Assembly: GCA_910589415.1 (NCBI GenBank)
Contig: OU342630.1
Coordinates: 28,057,867 to 28,121,866 of the forward strand
Length of the DNA stretch: 64,000 nucleotides
Source of the DNA: Malachius bipustulatus
Taxonomy: Eukaryota; Arthropoda; Insecta; Coleoptera; Melyridae
Reading direction: 5' to 3'
A program made the translations under genes and the position numbers. This document shows, piece after piece, positions 44,844 through 59,099 of the stretch. Position 1 is the first letter of the stretch, and the number at the start of each line of letters is the position of its first letter. Below the pieces are notes generated by a model, which was not told the origin of the DNA, did no database searches, and was given only the letters and a program-made list of their open reading frames with translations.

Positions 44844-47659
44844 TAATATATAATAAATGTGCACCATACGCAACATTTTTCCTTTTATCTAATAATTTAT
44901 CTGACATGACAAACACAAAATGAGCATTTTTGTTTGACATTATGAATTTTGGAAGCCATAAAGTTTCGATCTTATACTGTCAATTTATTTGTTCTGTTTC
45001 TTATTTAAGATTCCTATGCTCTGTCCACTGAGTGTTGTCCGTTGTCATGCCACACTGATTCTGGCTAAACAATTTCATTTAATTCGATTTGATTCATACA
45101 CTTATTTCTAAGTCGAACCAGATGTGGTATCGCAGTTCGTGTCAGTGGCGTCTGAATTGTTCAGTTATAATATGATTAGAAATAGCATGTCACCCACCTG
45201 CTGGTTGGCGTTTAAAAGAAAGCATAACACCTCCGTTTTCTTTTTCTGCAGTAAAATATCCCGGGAATTTAACCACACACTACGTCCTAGGGAGTTCAAT
45301 CGTTTCGCAGGCATTTTGTGTAATTTTTTGTAGTTCGTTGCGAGAATATATCCAGTCCGTTTTTTTAAACGTTAGAAAAACAAGGCAATAGATTTTTAGG
45401 CATTCACGCAAAAGTTACTCGTAGTTTATCACATCGTCCAATATCACAGGTAATTCTGCCAATTTCGTATTAAAAACGTTTCAAATAACAAACCTCATTA
45501 CGCTGTCACTGTCAACTGACAGTAGCCGATGAGCTGGCGACAATCTTATCGTATCAATGTTAGCGTTAAGAGATAGCAATATAGAGAAGGATACATGGTG
45601 CACCCTGTATACGTAACTCTCATGTCTCTAGCTTTCTTAATACGTAAAATCATGAAACAATAATTGGTCTTGTCTCTCCTAATCTCTACCATAATTATCA
45701 ATGACCTCTACCTATTAGACGTCAAATATTCACAGCTACTTGGCGCTCTTTTGTAGCCCCCCCCCCACGTCTTCTGGTTAGACATCATTCATTATTATTA
45801 TTTCCATTTCCATGTCAATGAAGACATTTTTTTATTTTATATTTTAAGTTGGTTTGGGCGGTTGTCAAACTTCAATTTTTTTTCGGATTTAGGATGTTAT
45901 CAATTTTAAACATTTTCAATTCCTCTGCAAAGAGGTTTTGCGAAAAAAAACTTCACAAAACATGTGGTAGGCATTCGTTCCAGAGACTTAATAGTAGACT
46001 GAAGTATTCGCTTATTTTTATCATGGTTATTAATAAAATAATGAGCTTCAAACTTTGATGAGGGAAACTCTGTAACTTGAAAACTAACTATGGGATTCGA
46101 GTTTTTTTTTTTTGTAGACTGTCCTTTATTTTATTGGACTCTACAGGGTGATTTATACGCTCACCATCAAATTGTGACAAGTAAAAGGTGAAGCAGTTTA
46201 AAAAGAAAACTTTCTATAAACATATTATGTCCATTTCAATTATTTATGAGGGTTACAGCACCTCAAATTTTTTTGCATAATGAACCAATTTAAACATATT
46301 AATTTAACTTCACCTTGGTTTTACCTGTTTATATTAAAAAAAAATTCTGGTGGAGGGCACAATTATTTATTTATTTTTTCTTATTATACACTGGGATAAC
46401 CAAGGTAAAATTAAATAAAATAAATATTCTTAAACTCTTACTGGGAGTTAAATTGAAGCATTTTAAAGGGTTGTTATGATGAACGCTTAAAATGTTACAT
46501 AATTTTTTAATCCGTTCAAGAAAAAATTACTTTTTCTTTTATGGAGAATTTGATTCGCAAACTTTTGTTTCTTTTATTATTTTTCAAAAAACCTTGTTAT
46601 TGTTTTTCACAAAAACAAAAACCCTAATACACAAAAAAATATTGCAATACTGTTATTTAAAATAATCGAAAATTCAAAAGTTTGCTTTTAAATTAAATAC
46701 CAAACTAGACGATCAGGAAGAAAGTTGAAAACGACAAAGTTATTGAAAAATAATAAAAGAAAATGATTATATTTTATTGTTAATTTGTTATTATTTTTGA
46801 TATACTGCGTCCACAGGCGAGTTGAAATGCTGTCAATCAGTTGTTTTATTTTATTAATAAACTTATATATTCTTAAATCGACCAAGGGGATAAAAAATTA
46901 TACAATATTTTGAGGGTGTATTATCCCCTATAAACCCTTTAAAATGCTGCAATTTAACTCGACTTATACTATCAATGAATGCTCTTGGTACATTCACAGT
47001 CACAACGTGTACCAAATTTGGTTTTTCTAAGTTCAAGTATAACTGAGATATGATTTTATTCAAAATTTTAAACCCCCATTTCAAGGCTTACAGCTTCTCA
47101 GTGGTGAAACTTAGTATATAGAGATAAGTTGCATTAAATCACCATATTTTGGGATCCCCTACTCGCTTCTGCTCGGTGTCGGTTCTTATGCGAAATCCCT
47201 GTGTTTGAGAAAGCCAGCGTTGGCTTGGCAAGGAGTAAAAATGAACACACATTGAAATATTTTCAAAACTAGATATTATGATCTGGCAATACATTAATTT
47301 CCATTGTTACAATTGAGCGTATATTATAACTATGGAAGTGAATGCACAATAGGGAATGCAAGTCGGAATCCACGTTTCATGTTTAATTTTGGTATTGGTG
47401 TGTCAAAATTAATCCAACTTGTACCAATCAATGTCAACTTTATTCAATCACGTATTATAGTTAAGTAACCCACATTCTTCCACAATAGTGGAAAGAAAAC
47501 TTTGACTCCCACTCCCGCAGCGCCTGTAATCTTGTAATCGATGGGCCTTTGTTAGAAGTTTTTCAGGGAACCTTTTTGCAGCCTGTTTCTTTAACATTGA
47601 GAAAAAAATTAAAGGCTTTCACCTTTTGGGGAAAAATAAACAAAATATATCGCATTTAC
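44844..47659. other. No identified gene; weak inverted repeat at 46440-46970
   Basis: AAATTGAAGCATTTTAAAGG and its partner CCTTTAAAATGCTGCAATTT suggest an old foldback around a loop of about 440 bp; a CTACAGGGTGATTTATACG end-like motif lies at 46144. A solitary GCACCCTGTATAC at 45600 may be another broken end. Nothing coding recognised. Confidence 0.35.
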
Positions 47660-48255
47660 CTGTCCGCAAATTCACCGTTTTTGAGATACAGGGTGTCAAA
47701 AAATATTTGTTTTTCATTTTTTCACGATCTCAGGAACTGTTTGAGATACAGAACTAAGTTTTTGAACAGATCTTATTATTGATAATAACTACTTTTTTAA
47801 TGCTAAGTTTTTTTCATACGCCAGTGGTGGATATTTATGGGTCACGCGAGAATTTTTGCCCTAAATGTACGACACGGGGCAAATTGACATTTTAAAAGCG
47901 AATTTTTTAGAAGGGCTAAACCGCCAATGTTTTAAACACAAAAAAGATACTCTCGGTCGTAACTGCTAACGTGAACCGTTTTCGGTAAAAACAGGCAGTT
48001 GAAAAACTCGCTTTGGATGTTTCAAAACATATGTCGAAAAATTATGAGCAAAAAATGTCTTAGTCCTAAAATCACTTTGCGCCGGCATACGAAAAACGCA
48101 TATAAATAATTTCAATATTTTGAAAAAGAACGGAGTTATGAACTTTTTTTTTCGATTTAAACACTCTGTATGTGAAAAATGGCATAAAGGAGATCCCATA
48201 ATTTTCGGCCAATATTTGTGGCCAATAGCTTGACATACTTTCTCGCAACACTCTG
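47660..48255. mobile_element. Second copy of the 12187 foldback family
   Basis: TTTGAGATACAGGGTGTCAA at 47681 and the block around TCAAAACATATGTCG, AAACTCGCTTTGGATG and AGATACTCTCGGTCGTAACT match the 12187-12955 element (its middle block in inverse orientation). Ends are decayed; ACTCTGTAT motifs at 48164 and 48250 may be remnants. Confidence 0.5.
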
Positions 48256-48399
48256 TATATCAAAAACAAACTCTCATTTCTCCATCATCATTAATTCTCA
48301 GATGCAACTGCACTCAATAAGTGAATTTCACTGATAGATCATTAATAATTTCAGCTTGACAACATACCAAGGCATAATAATAATAATTATCATACAAAG

Positions 48400-48547
48400 G
48401 CCCGTATTCACAAAGCATTTCTGTCCTGTAATATCTTGAAAATAATTAAATAAATGGGATGGAGATATGCAGTTTTTATGCGTTAGAGTGAGATGGGTAT
48501 AATTGATTACGTAATTATTTAGGAAATTATCGTTTGTGAATACGGGC
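48400..48547. mobile_element. Short MITE with GCCCGTATTCACAAA ends
   Basis: GCCCGTATTCACAAAG at the left mirrors GTTTGTGAATACGGGC at the right. About 148 bp, non-coding. This pair of ends gives a clear 15-bp inverted repeat. Confidence 0.75.
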
Positions 48548-51500
48548 GATAGTCTAGTTTATTTCAGAAGTGTCACATACATAATAGTCGAGTGTGATAG
48601 AGATTATCCACAAAGTTTATATAAAAACTCCCTACATACTCTAAATAATTCCTCACTCTATGTTGAACACCGTTTTATGAATCAAAAACAAAAATGTTCG
48701 TTTCAATATTCTTTTTGCTACCAAAAGCTGTTTAAATGATATATTACGAGTCACCTTTATTTCTCAAAAATGTCGTTATTTCTCGCATGCGTCTGTATAA
48801 AAAGTTTGGTTGATTTGATTCAAAACTAATCACCTTTTAGGGAGCTGTTGTTAACCACCCTTTTAACAAAGATGCGTGGCATCAATGAGATTCTTAATAG
48901 TATAATGAATACGTAACATAAATTAATGAAAAAAACTTCAAGCATATTTCTCGAATAAGCCATTTGACTTTGAACCAAATGAGACCTGCACAAAAAATAT
49001 TCATGAACAGACTCATTTAATAGGTTCCTTTAACCATAAATACACCTTGTCTGAACCTTTCATCTCTGCTGAATAAAGTCGACTAAACTCCGGCACCTCT
49101 AACAGAACTGAGCGATTGAGATGTCAGTTTGATAGATTTGAATAAGTTTCAGCGATTTACCATCTAATTTTCACTAATGCCAGCCAACGTCACGTGGTTA
49201 CATGCATAGTTGAGTATCTATTTGGGCAAAGACGACCTGTGGGCCGTGTGAAATAAATTTATTGGGCTGTACGCAATTACAAGCATCGCGTGACGACGCT
49301 TTAGAAATATTCTTATTAGATCGCCAACAGTGGACGTCAATACGTTCTAGCCTTACACAGATTTATCGTTTACATTTTACACCAGTTAATTGGCAGTGTT
49401 AACACATTCGTGGAACGTTTATTAAACTAATGAGCCAGAATTTTCTTCATTTCTTCATTCAGCATTTCACTGAAGATTGCACCAATTTTCGATACTTCTA
49501 TGCATGAAAAGGTACTTTATGTAACATTGAAAAACGACATTGCAGTTATACCAAGCACATGGGTAAATAATAAATAAATGTAAGCGCATAAAATAAAAAA
49601 TATATAAATCCCTCTGAACATTTCGACTAATTTATAGGATGTTAACGAAAAGCCATTGTAAGCGCCTTGAGTCAGAATACACAAATAAAATCACACATTC
49701 AACATATGGTACATGTGTCAAGCTCCTATCTATGATCTTGGGCGTCGGAACAAACGACGATCTGCGGGCTGCATTGTCTCACTGAAGTTATCTCGGTGTG
49801 GCCATCGCTTTATTTCTTGCGTCAGCACGTAGTGGAGATTCTATCGCCAACGAAGAGCGCCCTCCGTACTTGCATCAAAGGGACAAGGTATGATTCTGTT
49901 GTGATTTGTGGTGCGATACGCGTGAAACAGTTTATGAATAATGTCACTAAATTGGCTCACAATGGTGCAAATATTTGGTCGTTATTTATAGGGGTGTTTG
50001 TGTATCGATGGGACGTGTTTGATACTATAAATTGAGTTTTCTTTACGTGGTTGCACAATGCACATGCAACGAAAAATAATAGGGACCAATCACGATGATA
50101 AATCGTAAACAATATACAAAAGCCACACTTAAATAGATTTTATGAAGACTTCATCCAGGATTGGGCTTTATTAAATTTGAATACTTTAACGAAATAGTGC
50201 CTTTTTTATTTGTTATAATATGCAACATACTGGGAAAGTCAAAAATTGTGGAGGACACCATGCGGTATGAATGAAGGGTATGAATCAGGAGTGGAACTCT
50301 GTTGAAATAGTGAGACATATTAAATATTTCCTATACCTACAGGATGAAGCAGAGAAACTTCAAGCAGAAACTTACGTTTTGGGAGGAACATTTCTCTTTA
50401 CTGCTTCTTCATCAGTGAAAATGTTCCTTCAAACGTAAGTTTCTGTTTGACGTTCCTCCGAAATTGCTTTTTTAAAAATTGCATTTCAACCTCTTCGCTG
50501 GAGCATATTAATTGTATAAGCTTATTAATAATTAATATACGCTTATGCCTAATTTTTGTTATAAATAACCGAATATCAGAAAATTATGAAGACAGAAAAG
50601 GTACGGAATTAATCAGAAACTACCGAGACAGTGAGGAAAAACAAACTCACCCCCTAAATTCAAGTTTGCGGCCAACGCCTGGGGGTAATTTGTAATAATT
50701 TTGCACTTGAGAATCTCTAAGGAAGGGGAACAAAACTGTATCAAAAAATTTCTGCCGGGAACTGACTATTATTGGGAAAAGTCTAAGATAACTGGGCTAT
50801 ATAATCCGTCTAATTATTACGATTGCGAGTTTTGTTTCCAGTGTTTTGATATTTAAAAACTCCCGCCGTTTTTCACCAATATACCTCTTAGTGCTCCTAC
50901 ATACGTTTGGCGGAGCTGCTACAGTTGTTGTTGATCAATAAAATACATTAGGTATAAGTGAACGGTATTGTGAGTTTAGCGTATTTGCCTATAGTATGCC
51001 AGTCTACTTATTGGGAGAGGCTTAAAAGTCAACTAGGCATCGTTAGCTGATAAAAGTTCTTTCAGCTCTTCATCCCCTTTGTAGAGGAGAAACACTTTAT
51101 TACCACATTACGGTTTGTATCTCATGTATCTCATGATGCCTTGCTCTGACCAAGTTACTGCACTGTCACAGCTTTCAAAGAGATGATCTACGATTAAAGC
51201 TAAGCTTGATAGAATTGAATTACCTATGACCAATTGCGCCGTGTTTCTAAATTCCAACTTACTTAAAGTAGCCCTTAGTTATGTTATGACGACGACGATC
51301 TTTATTGTAACAAATGTTACTATAGTGACAAAGACCCACTGACCATTAAACCCGGCTTTGGGAAGTTCCAATTGGTTACTTCCAATCCTTGTTCACCATT
51401 TTAGATGGATGGGGATCAGGTAAATCTATTTAAATTTTTTGGAAAATTTCCTAGCTCATATTAGCTTTCTAACTCAGGTAGTCGTAAGAATCATGTTCTA

Positions 51501-51849
51501 TATTCTTGGATATCATGCACTCTGATGAAAAGAATTGTGACATCTTGGAGATACTCTCATTTGAGTACCTATTTATGAGCATTGGAGGAATCAGACATAC
51601 CATTCGTTACAGAACATGCTTGTGGAAGTAGATAATTTGTCAAAGGTTTCAAGATTATTTCGAGAAGCGAAGCAAGGATCCAAAAGCAACCACCAGAGCG
51701 AAGCATCTCAAATGTTTGAATCTAGGGAGCGAGATCCCATGTTGATTTCCCGGCTCCTCTAAATCAAGCCAGGCTGATTGTGCGAGGAATTTATGTACTA
51801 GATAAAAGCATGTGGCTAAGGCACGCAGAAAGCCATGTGGCACAATCAC
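48548..51849. other. No identified gene; hairpin at 50365-50445; possible island at 49150-49440
   Basis: CAGAAACTTACGTTT and AAACGTAAGTTTCTG form a hairpin whose loop contains TCATCAG. The stretch 49150-49440 is slightly GC-richer and repeat-free (CACGTGG, TTATTGGGCTGTACG, AGTTAATTGGCAGTG). A minus-strand open frame (51858-51655) has no domain I recognise. Confidence 0.35.
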
Positions 51850-52190
51850 AAAGGACAATAATTACATTATTATTTATCACCGTTAGCTAGCGAATGCGCG
51901 CAAGAAGTGTAGGTGAGGCTGTTTGTCGTCCGCACTGACACGCCGGGACTCTCCATAGTCTCCGTGCTCCTCGGTCACCTCGACGGCATAACGTGGTGCG
52001 ACAAATCACTTGCCGGGACAGTTCACACGAACCCTGACCCGCCATAACCATCGCCAATCGGTGCAATTACAGTCTGCTGGATGTATTATTTATTTACTTC
52101 GCATTCGTCCATTATGTCTCACTAGCCGGTGATATATGCTCCTAACACCTGGGTGTTCAGAGCATCGCACCGCATGCTGGAGGAGATGAT
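51850..52190. promoter_or_regulatory. GC-richer island, candidate conserved non-coding element
   Basis: Contains GAATGCGCGCAAGAAGTG, GACACGCCGGGACTCTCC and CAATCGGTGCAATTACAG between AT-rich flanks. No coding frame or transposon signature. Confidence 0.3.
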
Positions 52191-52539
52191 CTGTGACTAT
52201 GACTCTTGTCGCTTCTTGCCTCGACTGGCCTAGCTGCAATCGCTACCCCCGAGATGTTTGGAGTCTCTTTGCATTCTTATTACCGACAGTAGAAGGATTT
52301 TCTTTAATTGAGAAATTTACGACCCTTGATGACATCTTCATATTGCTAATAATAACAATAGCGCACCCACCAAAAATAAATTACGGAATTGTTTCCAGGT
52401 AACCGTAACATTGCAACATATTGATAGTATGAATGAATTGATCATAAAATTATATTTGCTGGCAGAAGTTAATTTCCTTCTTACTTCAAGAGGTATTTTG
52501 GTTTAAAACTATGCATAGCTATAGTTACGATTTTCACCC

Positions 52540-52780
52540 TGTATGTACCGATGATATCCGCGGCGATACGACCCTGCGATCGCCGATACCGACTCGTCTT
52601 CCTCGAGGAGGCGCATGCATCACAGCTGCTCACATTCCTCCACGACGAAGTCAGCCGGCATGTGAGATATTCGCAGCTCCAGTATCGACATCAAAGGCCG
52701 TCCTCGTCTCTAGTCTCTATCTAAACGGGAAATCCTCCGGTACGGTCTGTGAGCTCTCACGCATCTCTGCTTTCTAGTTG
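52540..52780. promoter_or_regulatory. GC-rich island, candidate conserved non-coding element
   Basis: Dense CG dinucleotides (GATATCCGCGGCGATACG, CGATCGCCGATACCGACTCG, CCTCGAGGAGGCGCATGC). The plus-strand frame 52511-52777 is open but shows no domain. Together with 51850-52190 it may be one regulatory block. Confidence 0.3.
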
Positions 52781-54479
52781 AAAAAAACTATAAACCTTAT
52801 CTTTAGAAGTATTTTCTGCAAAGTTGCTTTGCTTCAGGACGGAAGGTCTTATTGCGAAGTACGGCCATTAGGAGCTGTTCACTGCGACTTCTTGCAACTT
52901 GTTGCCGATGTTATCGGACACTAAGAATCGCAAAACGTGACCTTGTGATGCTCTTAGCACCTCCGCGAATCTGCAGGTTGGTTACAGTTTTATGCAAAAA
53001 TCCTGTCCTGTGGGTCCTGCTCCGATTATGTTAGACATTACAAGACACTGACAACGATTTAAAGCCTTTGAGATTAGCATCTGCATCTAGTTGCTACGTA
53101 TCGTCGTAATAATTTTTTATATTGAAATTGTTACAATTTTACTAACCGCTACGTGAAGAAGACAAAAAAGACCCCAACTCACTGAAGAAGCGACTAATAA
53201 AAAGTTAATACCTAACTAAGCAAATCGGTAGGTATTCTTTCTATTTTAAAATTAATCTGTTGCGAGACAACTTTTATCAAACTGACGCTTAATTATAAAA
53301 TTACTATGGAATCAGAGGTTCCATGCAATTACTGGCATCAATGCGACGACATTTCTCAATGTGTGCATAATAGCCGCCAATCGGATATTATCGAGACACG
53401 ATGAGTTACTCAAACTCGTCCGAGTGCAGAATGATTGAATTTTAAATATGTTAAAGCCATAATCCACAGATTTGCGTGCCAGCAACTGGAACGTGAGAGA
53501 GCGTCGGAGTAAATGTTAGTGTCCGCATAAACACCTCTATGATCAGTTGTGGTCATTGAGTTTGGAATCGAGTAGAAGGCTCAAGAGTTTACTGATAGTA
53601 AAGTATAATATGGTAGGCATGTGGAACTTAGAGTAACTATAGTAGGTATGTGGAATATACACCTTGTTCAGTAAATTCGTGTTCGTTATTTCAAAAACGG
53701 TTGCACGGTGCGCGAAAAGTGCATATAGTCCAATAAAGTCTAAAAAGTCATACGTATCGATTAAGAATACACATCCTTTTGATAGTTCGATTTATTTTGT
53801 TTCATATACGTGGTTTTTATAGTAACCGCCAGTTTGTCTAAACACTCCATTCCGCATAAATAAATAAACGTCAGCATTGGTTTTGAATGAGAATTAGATG
53901 CACCACACAGAGGACAGAATGTCATTACGTGAATAAATTTTATGTAGTTGTCAGTGACTCTCAAACTGACGTAAGCGCTTCAATTCATTGTTTGAATGAT
54001 TCCTTCAATTATTTACGCTCGTTCACAACTTGACAATTAACTGTTTGACATTTTCTGGTGAAATTAAAAATATTAATTCGGACGGTTAGTGTAACGTCAC
54101 ATCTGACTTTTTAAAGTTAATCCTACTATAAAACCTATTTTGCGAAGGAGTCCCTTGTTCATAATTTTCATGATAAATATTAATATCGTCTGATCAATTT
54201 TCACAAATATAATTTTGACAGTTGACCTTGTATAACTTTGTAAGCGTTACAAGATATGGATGAGCACTTTTAAAAGTTTATTTAACGATAAAAGAATGAC
54301 GCAAAAAACAGTTTTCTTGGAATTTTTGCGCTCATTTTTTCGTATAATATTTAGTTTTTTAGTTGAGTTTAGGTATTTAGTGAGTGGGTCAATTACGAAT
54401 CCTCCAATGCGACCAATTTGGTCTACTGTGGCTCACATTTAAGCATTTTACATCCGTTCCAGCAGGCCACCGCTCTTTA
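52781..54479. other. No recognisable feature
   Basis: AT-rich apart from a moderately GC part up to 53040. No domain or repeat identified. Confidence 0.35.
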
Positions 54480-56600
54480 AGAAACCGATGGGCTTGGAGA
54501 ATGAGATTATATCCAGGTTTCTTGGAGAGAGGTATTCCCTTCTTAATGTTGAGAGTCTAGCTCTTCCCAAAGCGGGCAGTCACATGGAACTTGTTCTGCT
54601 GTTCCTTCATCCTCTAAACACAGGTGACATTTTGCGTTATCGGCTAAACCCATCCTGTGTAAATGGTGATTCACTCTGCAGTGTTCTGGGTAGAGGCCTA
54701 TCAGGATCCATAGGTCTGTCCTTTTGAGCTCAAGTAGTTCATTTTTTTGCGATATTTGAAAATATGCCGACAACCGGTTCTGGTCCTGTAAATTTCGATG
54801 CAGTTCCCCTTCTGACCAGAGAATCGGCGATTTCGTTCTTTCCAAAGCCAAAGTGCTTTGGTACTTTAGCACTTTGAAGCCAAAGTACTTTAGCTTCTGC
54901 ATTGAGTGATGTTTGACAGTTCCATAAAAGTTTCAAGCTGCGCACGTATATAGCAAAGAGCTTTGAGAGCCGCTTGGCTGTCCGAGAAGATTTCATTTGT
55001 TTCCGTGTACTGTGCATTGCATCCAGAATGTGCGCTGAGTACAATGGCATATATTTCTGCCTGGAATACTTTTGCACGATGGCTCAGGCTCGAAAAGTAT
55101 TATCTTCTCGACTTGGCGCATATGCTCCGGATCCAGTTACCGTTGGAGTCTTGGAGCCGTCGGTGTACTATGTGAGGCCTGCTTTGAGGAGGCCGTTTGT
55201 GTCACGCCCCCATTCGTCTCTGCTGGGAAAGAGGACGTTATAAGCAGTATTATAGTCGTTGCAGATCTGTGACTTAGAATGTAGTCTAGTAAAATTTGTA
55301 AAATTACTTGAAGGATATTAGATGTAGTCGTTTCAGAGTCTTTAATCAGAATTACAAGGTCAACCGAATATACTAGGATATCGACTTTCCACAAGGAGCG
55401 ACTTGACAGTAATAAGGGAGAGAGTACCTACTCCCTGTGGGCATCCCCTCGCCAGCATGAAGCTTACTTCAGCTCCCTCCATTTAGGTTGGTATTGTTAT
55501 GTTCTCTAGCATATTACGGATCCAGCCGTTTATGACCGGATCTTTTCTCCTCGAAGTTGATGCTTCGTACAGTGAATCTGGTAATGAATTGTTGAGTGTA
55601 CCTTCTATGTTGAGGAAAACTCTCACCATGATTTCTTTGTCATCAAGAGATTTGGCGAAATTCCCTACGAGGTTATTAAGTGCCAAATCAGTTGATATAC
55701 CAGCTTGATAGGCCTATTAGAGCACACTTAGAGGATGTAATTTTAAAACACTCCTCCTGATGCGCACATCCAGAAGTCTCTCTAGACTTTTCAGTATGAG
55801 TGATGTTAGGCTGCTGAAGGCGCGTACTCATCTTAGTACGCAGGGAAAATAGGCATTCTTTCGAATTCAACTTACCTCGTTCATGTTGGTCCCGTTCGTG
55901 ATCAGATAACCGAGCCTTTATAGGTCTAACCGACTTAAGGTATGATTCTGTACGACCCGCTTTGGGTATATACACCACCCCGGTTGCCGCTCAGCTGGTC
56001 GGGATAAAGTTCCGTGACAGATTAGCTCTAAATAATTTTATTCTAAAGGGCGTTGGTATCTTTATGTCCCATTGCAACGGGGCAGGAAAGATGCCGTCCT
56101 CTCCGGGTGTCTTCAAAGGCTGATAAGTTTTTTACAACGTCTTCAATTACCCTGGCTGTGCTAATGATCTAACGGCAGATCTTTCAATTCGATTTTTGAT
56201 GTCGTTTAAATCGTCCTCCGGAATTGGGTTGCCACCGATTTTACAAGGGCGAACTACATGGAAAGTGATTTTCCTTACGGAGTTCTAACATTCCCTTTTG
56301 ATGAGTTCGTGGATTAACCTTCTGGTCGTTTCATTGAAGCAAACGGTTGCGTCGGATCTTTTGAGAGAATCCTGTGAATTCTGGCGTCTAATACTTACGA
56401 CCAGACTAATGTGGCAGTGCTTCTGTCAATTATCGTATTTCTTTAAGTTGGAGAGGGGTGGAGGGGAGTTCACAACGAAATTTTCCATGTGGACTCTTGC
56501 AAATACGCGTTTTTTAACTGGGATGACTATGCGTCATAAGCCTTTTACCTGATGTTAGTCAGTAGATAGATCTCTGTCCTTAAGAATGAGCAGCTCGATC
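54480..56600 (-). pseudogene. Decayed LINE: RT, RNase H and terminal zinc motif
   Basis: In minus order: 'VVYIPKAGR' (near 55980), the RT motif region 'ALNNLV...DDKEI...VFLNIEGTLNN' (55686-55483) in which the catalytic Asp of the FLDI box is replaced by Asn, 'ARGCPQG' (about 55440), a Y-S-V-D where YADD is expected (55370), RNase H pieces ('VPKHFGFGKNEIADSLVRRG', 54860) and 'HCRVNHHLHRMGLADNAKCH' with a C-x2-C...C-x-C ending at 54543. This is the order of RNase H-bearing LINEs of the I/LOA/jockey type. Many frameshifts, a foreign stretch at about 55823-55935, and two lost catalytic residues show long inactivity. Confidence 0.72.
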
Positions 56601-59099
56601 GGTAATGCTGCCTGAGCCTGAGCCGGCGTGACTATACCCATATGTAATCGGGATATGTTGAGGTTATATCGGTTTTTATAAACATAGGACAGTAGTTATC
56701 ACCTTATTGTATCAAAATATTATTCGATAAAACGAAAGAACTTCAATATGATTATTATTTCTGGAACAACTCTTGTTACTTAAATTCAATATTTTACGAC
56801 AGATACTTCGTTATAAGCGACAGTAGCGTCATCGTATAAAAAAATTACTTTCCATATTTATGAGCTAGTAGTTTTAAGGTTTACGTTTTACGTATATAAT
56901 ATTATACGATGTGTCATATAAATTACATATCAATTTTATTTAAATCTGCATTTTGGTGTATAATTATTGCAATCGTAGAGAAAATATTGTCTTCGACACA
57001 TTTGGAATGGCATATTCAGCACTCGTGGAACCATCACCCTCGATCTTAGGCTCATGTGACGAACTTTCTACTATTCTGAAATTGCAATTCCTTTTACTGA
57101 ACTCAACTTTACTCTTTCCGATATTGGCGTTACCTTTTCTGAAATTGGCATTGAAAAGGTCAAAAAAATTTCAATATAATGTATACGAATCTGTCAATTA
57201 GATAATCTATCTACGAGTTTTAAATAAAACGTTCATTATTAGGTATACTGTTAGTTTGAATATTGACGTTTAATGAATTATTCCGTTACGTTCAAAAGAG
57301 CGCGAAAGAACTTTTGAAGTAAAATGGATTTACAAAGTGATCTTTCACCTTTTTTGTATCTTATTATTTGACATATTTTAATTGATTACTTCATTATTAT
57401 GATTATTTACTTTCTTGTGTGTGTATTGTACTGTTATGGTATTCCTTTATCCCCCTTTCTCTTATTTTATTATTTTTAGTTTTATTAAAAAAATTTATAC
57501 CATAAACAAATTTTGTTGAATTAATTTATGAGGGCACTCTCTTTCCCAGGTGGGTTCAGATAGATTTTTCAGTATATTTTCTGAGTTTGAGTCAAAATAG
57601 AATATAGAACAATTAATTTGAAATTTTTTTTTTTTTTTATAACTTTTTACTTACAATTTTTTCCAAAATAAAGGAAAATTTAACCTACCTATAAGAGCTC
57701 TTAATCTGACTATTCTCTACTTAATAATTTAAATCAACAACTACAAATAATTTGAACCAAATAACATACAATTCCGTGCCCTTCCTTGCACCTCAAACTT
57801 CCTTGCACCTTTCTCCAATATGAACGTGTTCTTCTATTTTTACTCGTCAAAATTCTTTCACCTGCTCCTCTAATTTTAATCTTTCCTTTTTGCTGCTTAT
57901 ATTACTCCTTGGTTTAAAACATCTCTTGTCTCCTCTACTCTCCCGTCTTCTTTTGTTCTTGCAAAATAATTTCTCTCGTCCTTTTAATTTTTTCCTGACA
58001 GATACTCTTCCAAATTTCTTATCTCTTGATTATTATTTCTTTCGTTCTTTTACTTTTCTCTTGACAGATACTATTCCCAAAATTTTTCAATTCTAATTAA
58101 TTATTATTTCCGACAGTTACTTTTCTAAATATCTTCCCTCATTAATTATTATTCCCGTTGCTATCAACATTCTTCACCTTCATTTTTTTTCCACTCATTT
58201 TTTCAAACAATCCAAAAAATTCACTTTTCACGTTTACAATAATTAACAATTACTAACAATTTTTATTTGTTGCAAGTCATAAATTTAATTGTCACAATAT
58301 TCAAATCTAACTTAAACTCGAAATCTCTATTATTTTCAGCTGAACCCAATTTTTCATAACAGTACCTACCTATTGCATTGTTGTCATTGCCACTCAAAAT
58401 TGCTGCGATAAAGTTAATTTTGGTCACGTAATAATTAGATTATCTAATATCTACAATATGAGTATGAGTAAATAAACAGATAAGTCAAAAAAATCCTAAT
58501 AAACAATCAAATTAATATAATCAATAATAATTATTATTATTGAAAGAATCAAAGAATTACTCCATCTATATTGATACCAGCTCTTTGGATGTAATGCGCA
58601 TTGACCGGCTTGACGTCGGCTTGGCCTCACTGATCCAGATTCCGGAACGCGATCATTCTTCCCATCAGCACCTCTAAGATTATCGTTGATTGCTGGTCTC
58701 GTCATCGCAATATCGCGATCCTGCTACGATAGTCATGGTTTGGACCTCGCCGATCACGAGCTGGATTCACATTTGGGACGCTGTTTATTTCGTTTATATA
58801 AACGATAATAAAAAAAAAAGAATGGCATCCTTATTAGATCTCTATTTGTCATGCTGTTATCTCTGATATAACCAAGCATAAATTTGGGTATCTAATGCAA
58901 TGCCAGGTATTGAATCAGTGAATTTTTGATGTTGGTCTTCATCGCAAAAGTCACCGTCGTTGCATGTCGTCGCAGTTGTAGGCGAAACGTCGGGAATAAG
59001 TTGAACTATACTAAAAATAAACAACCCGCAGTCTCTTGTTATTTTAGTTCTTCGCATTTTCTTTCCATTTTTTTGTTTTAGTTGCGAATGTGTCACGTA
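56601..59099. other. No identified gene
   Basis: AT-rich with T-rich low complexity around 57400-58300. A GCGAAACGTCGGGAATAAG string at 58982 resembles the ending of Penelope-like ribozymes, but the matching CTGANGA half is not seen. Open frames at 57890, 58496 and 58857 have no recognisable product. Confidence 0.35.
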
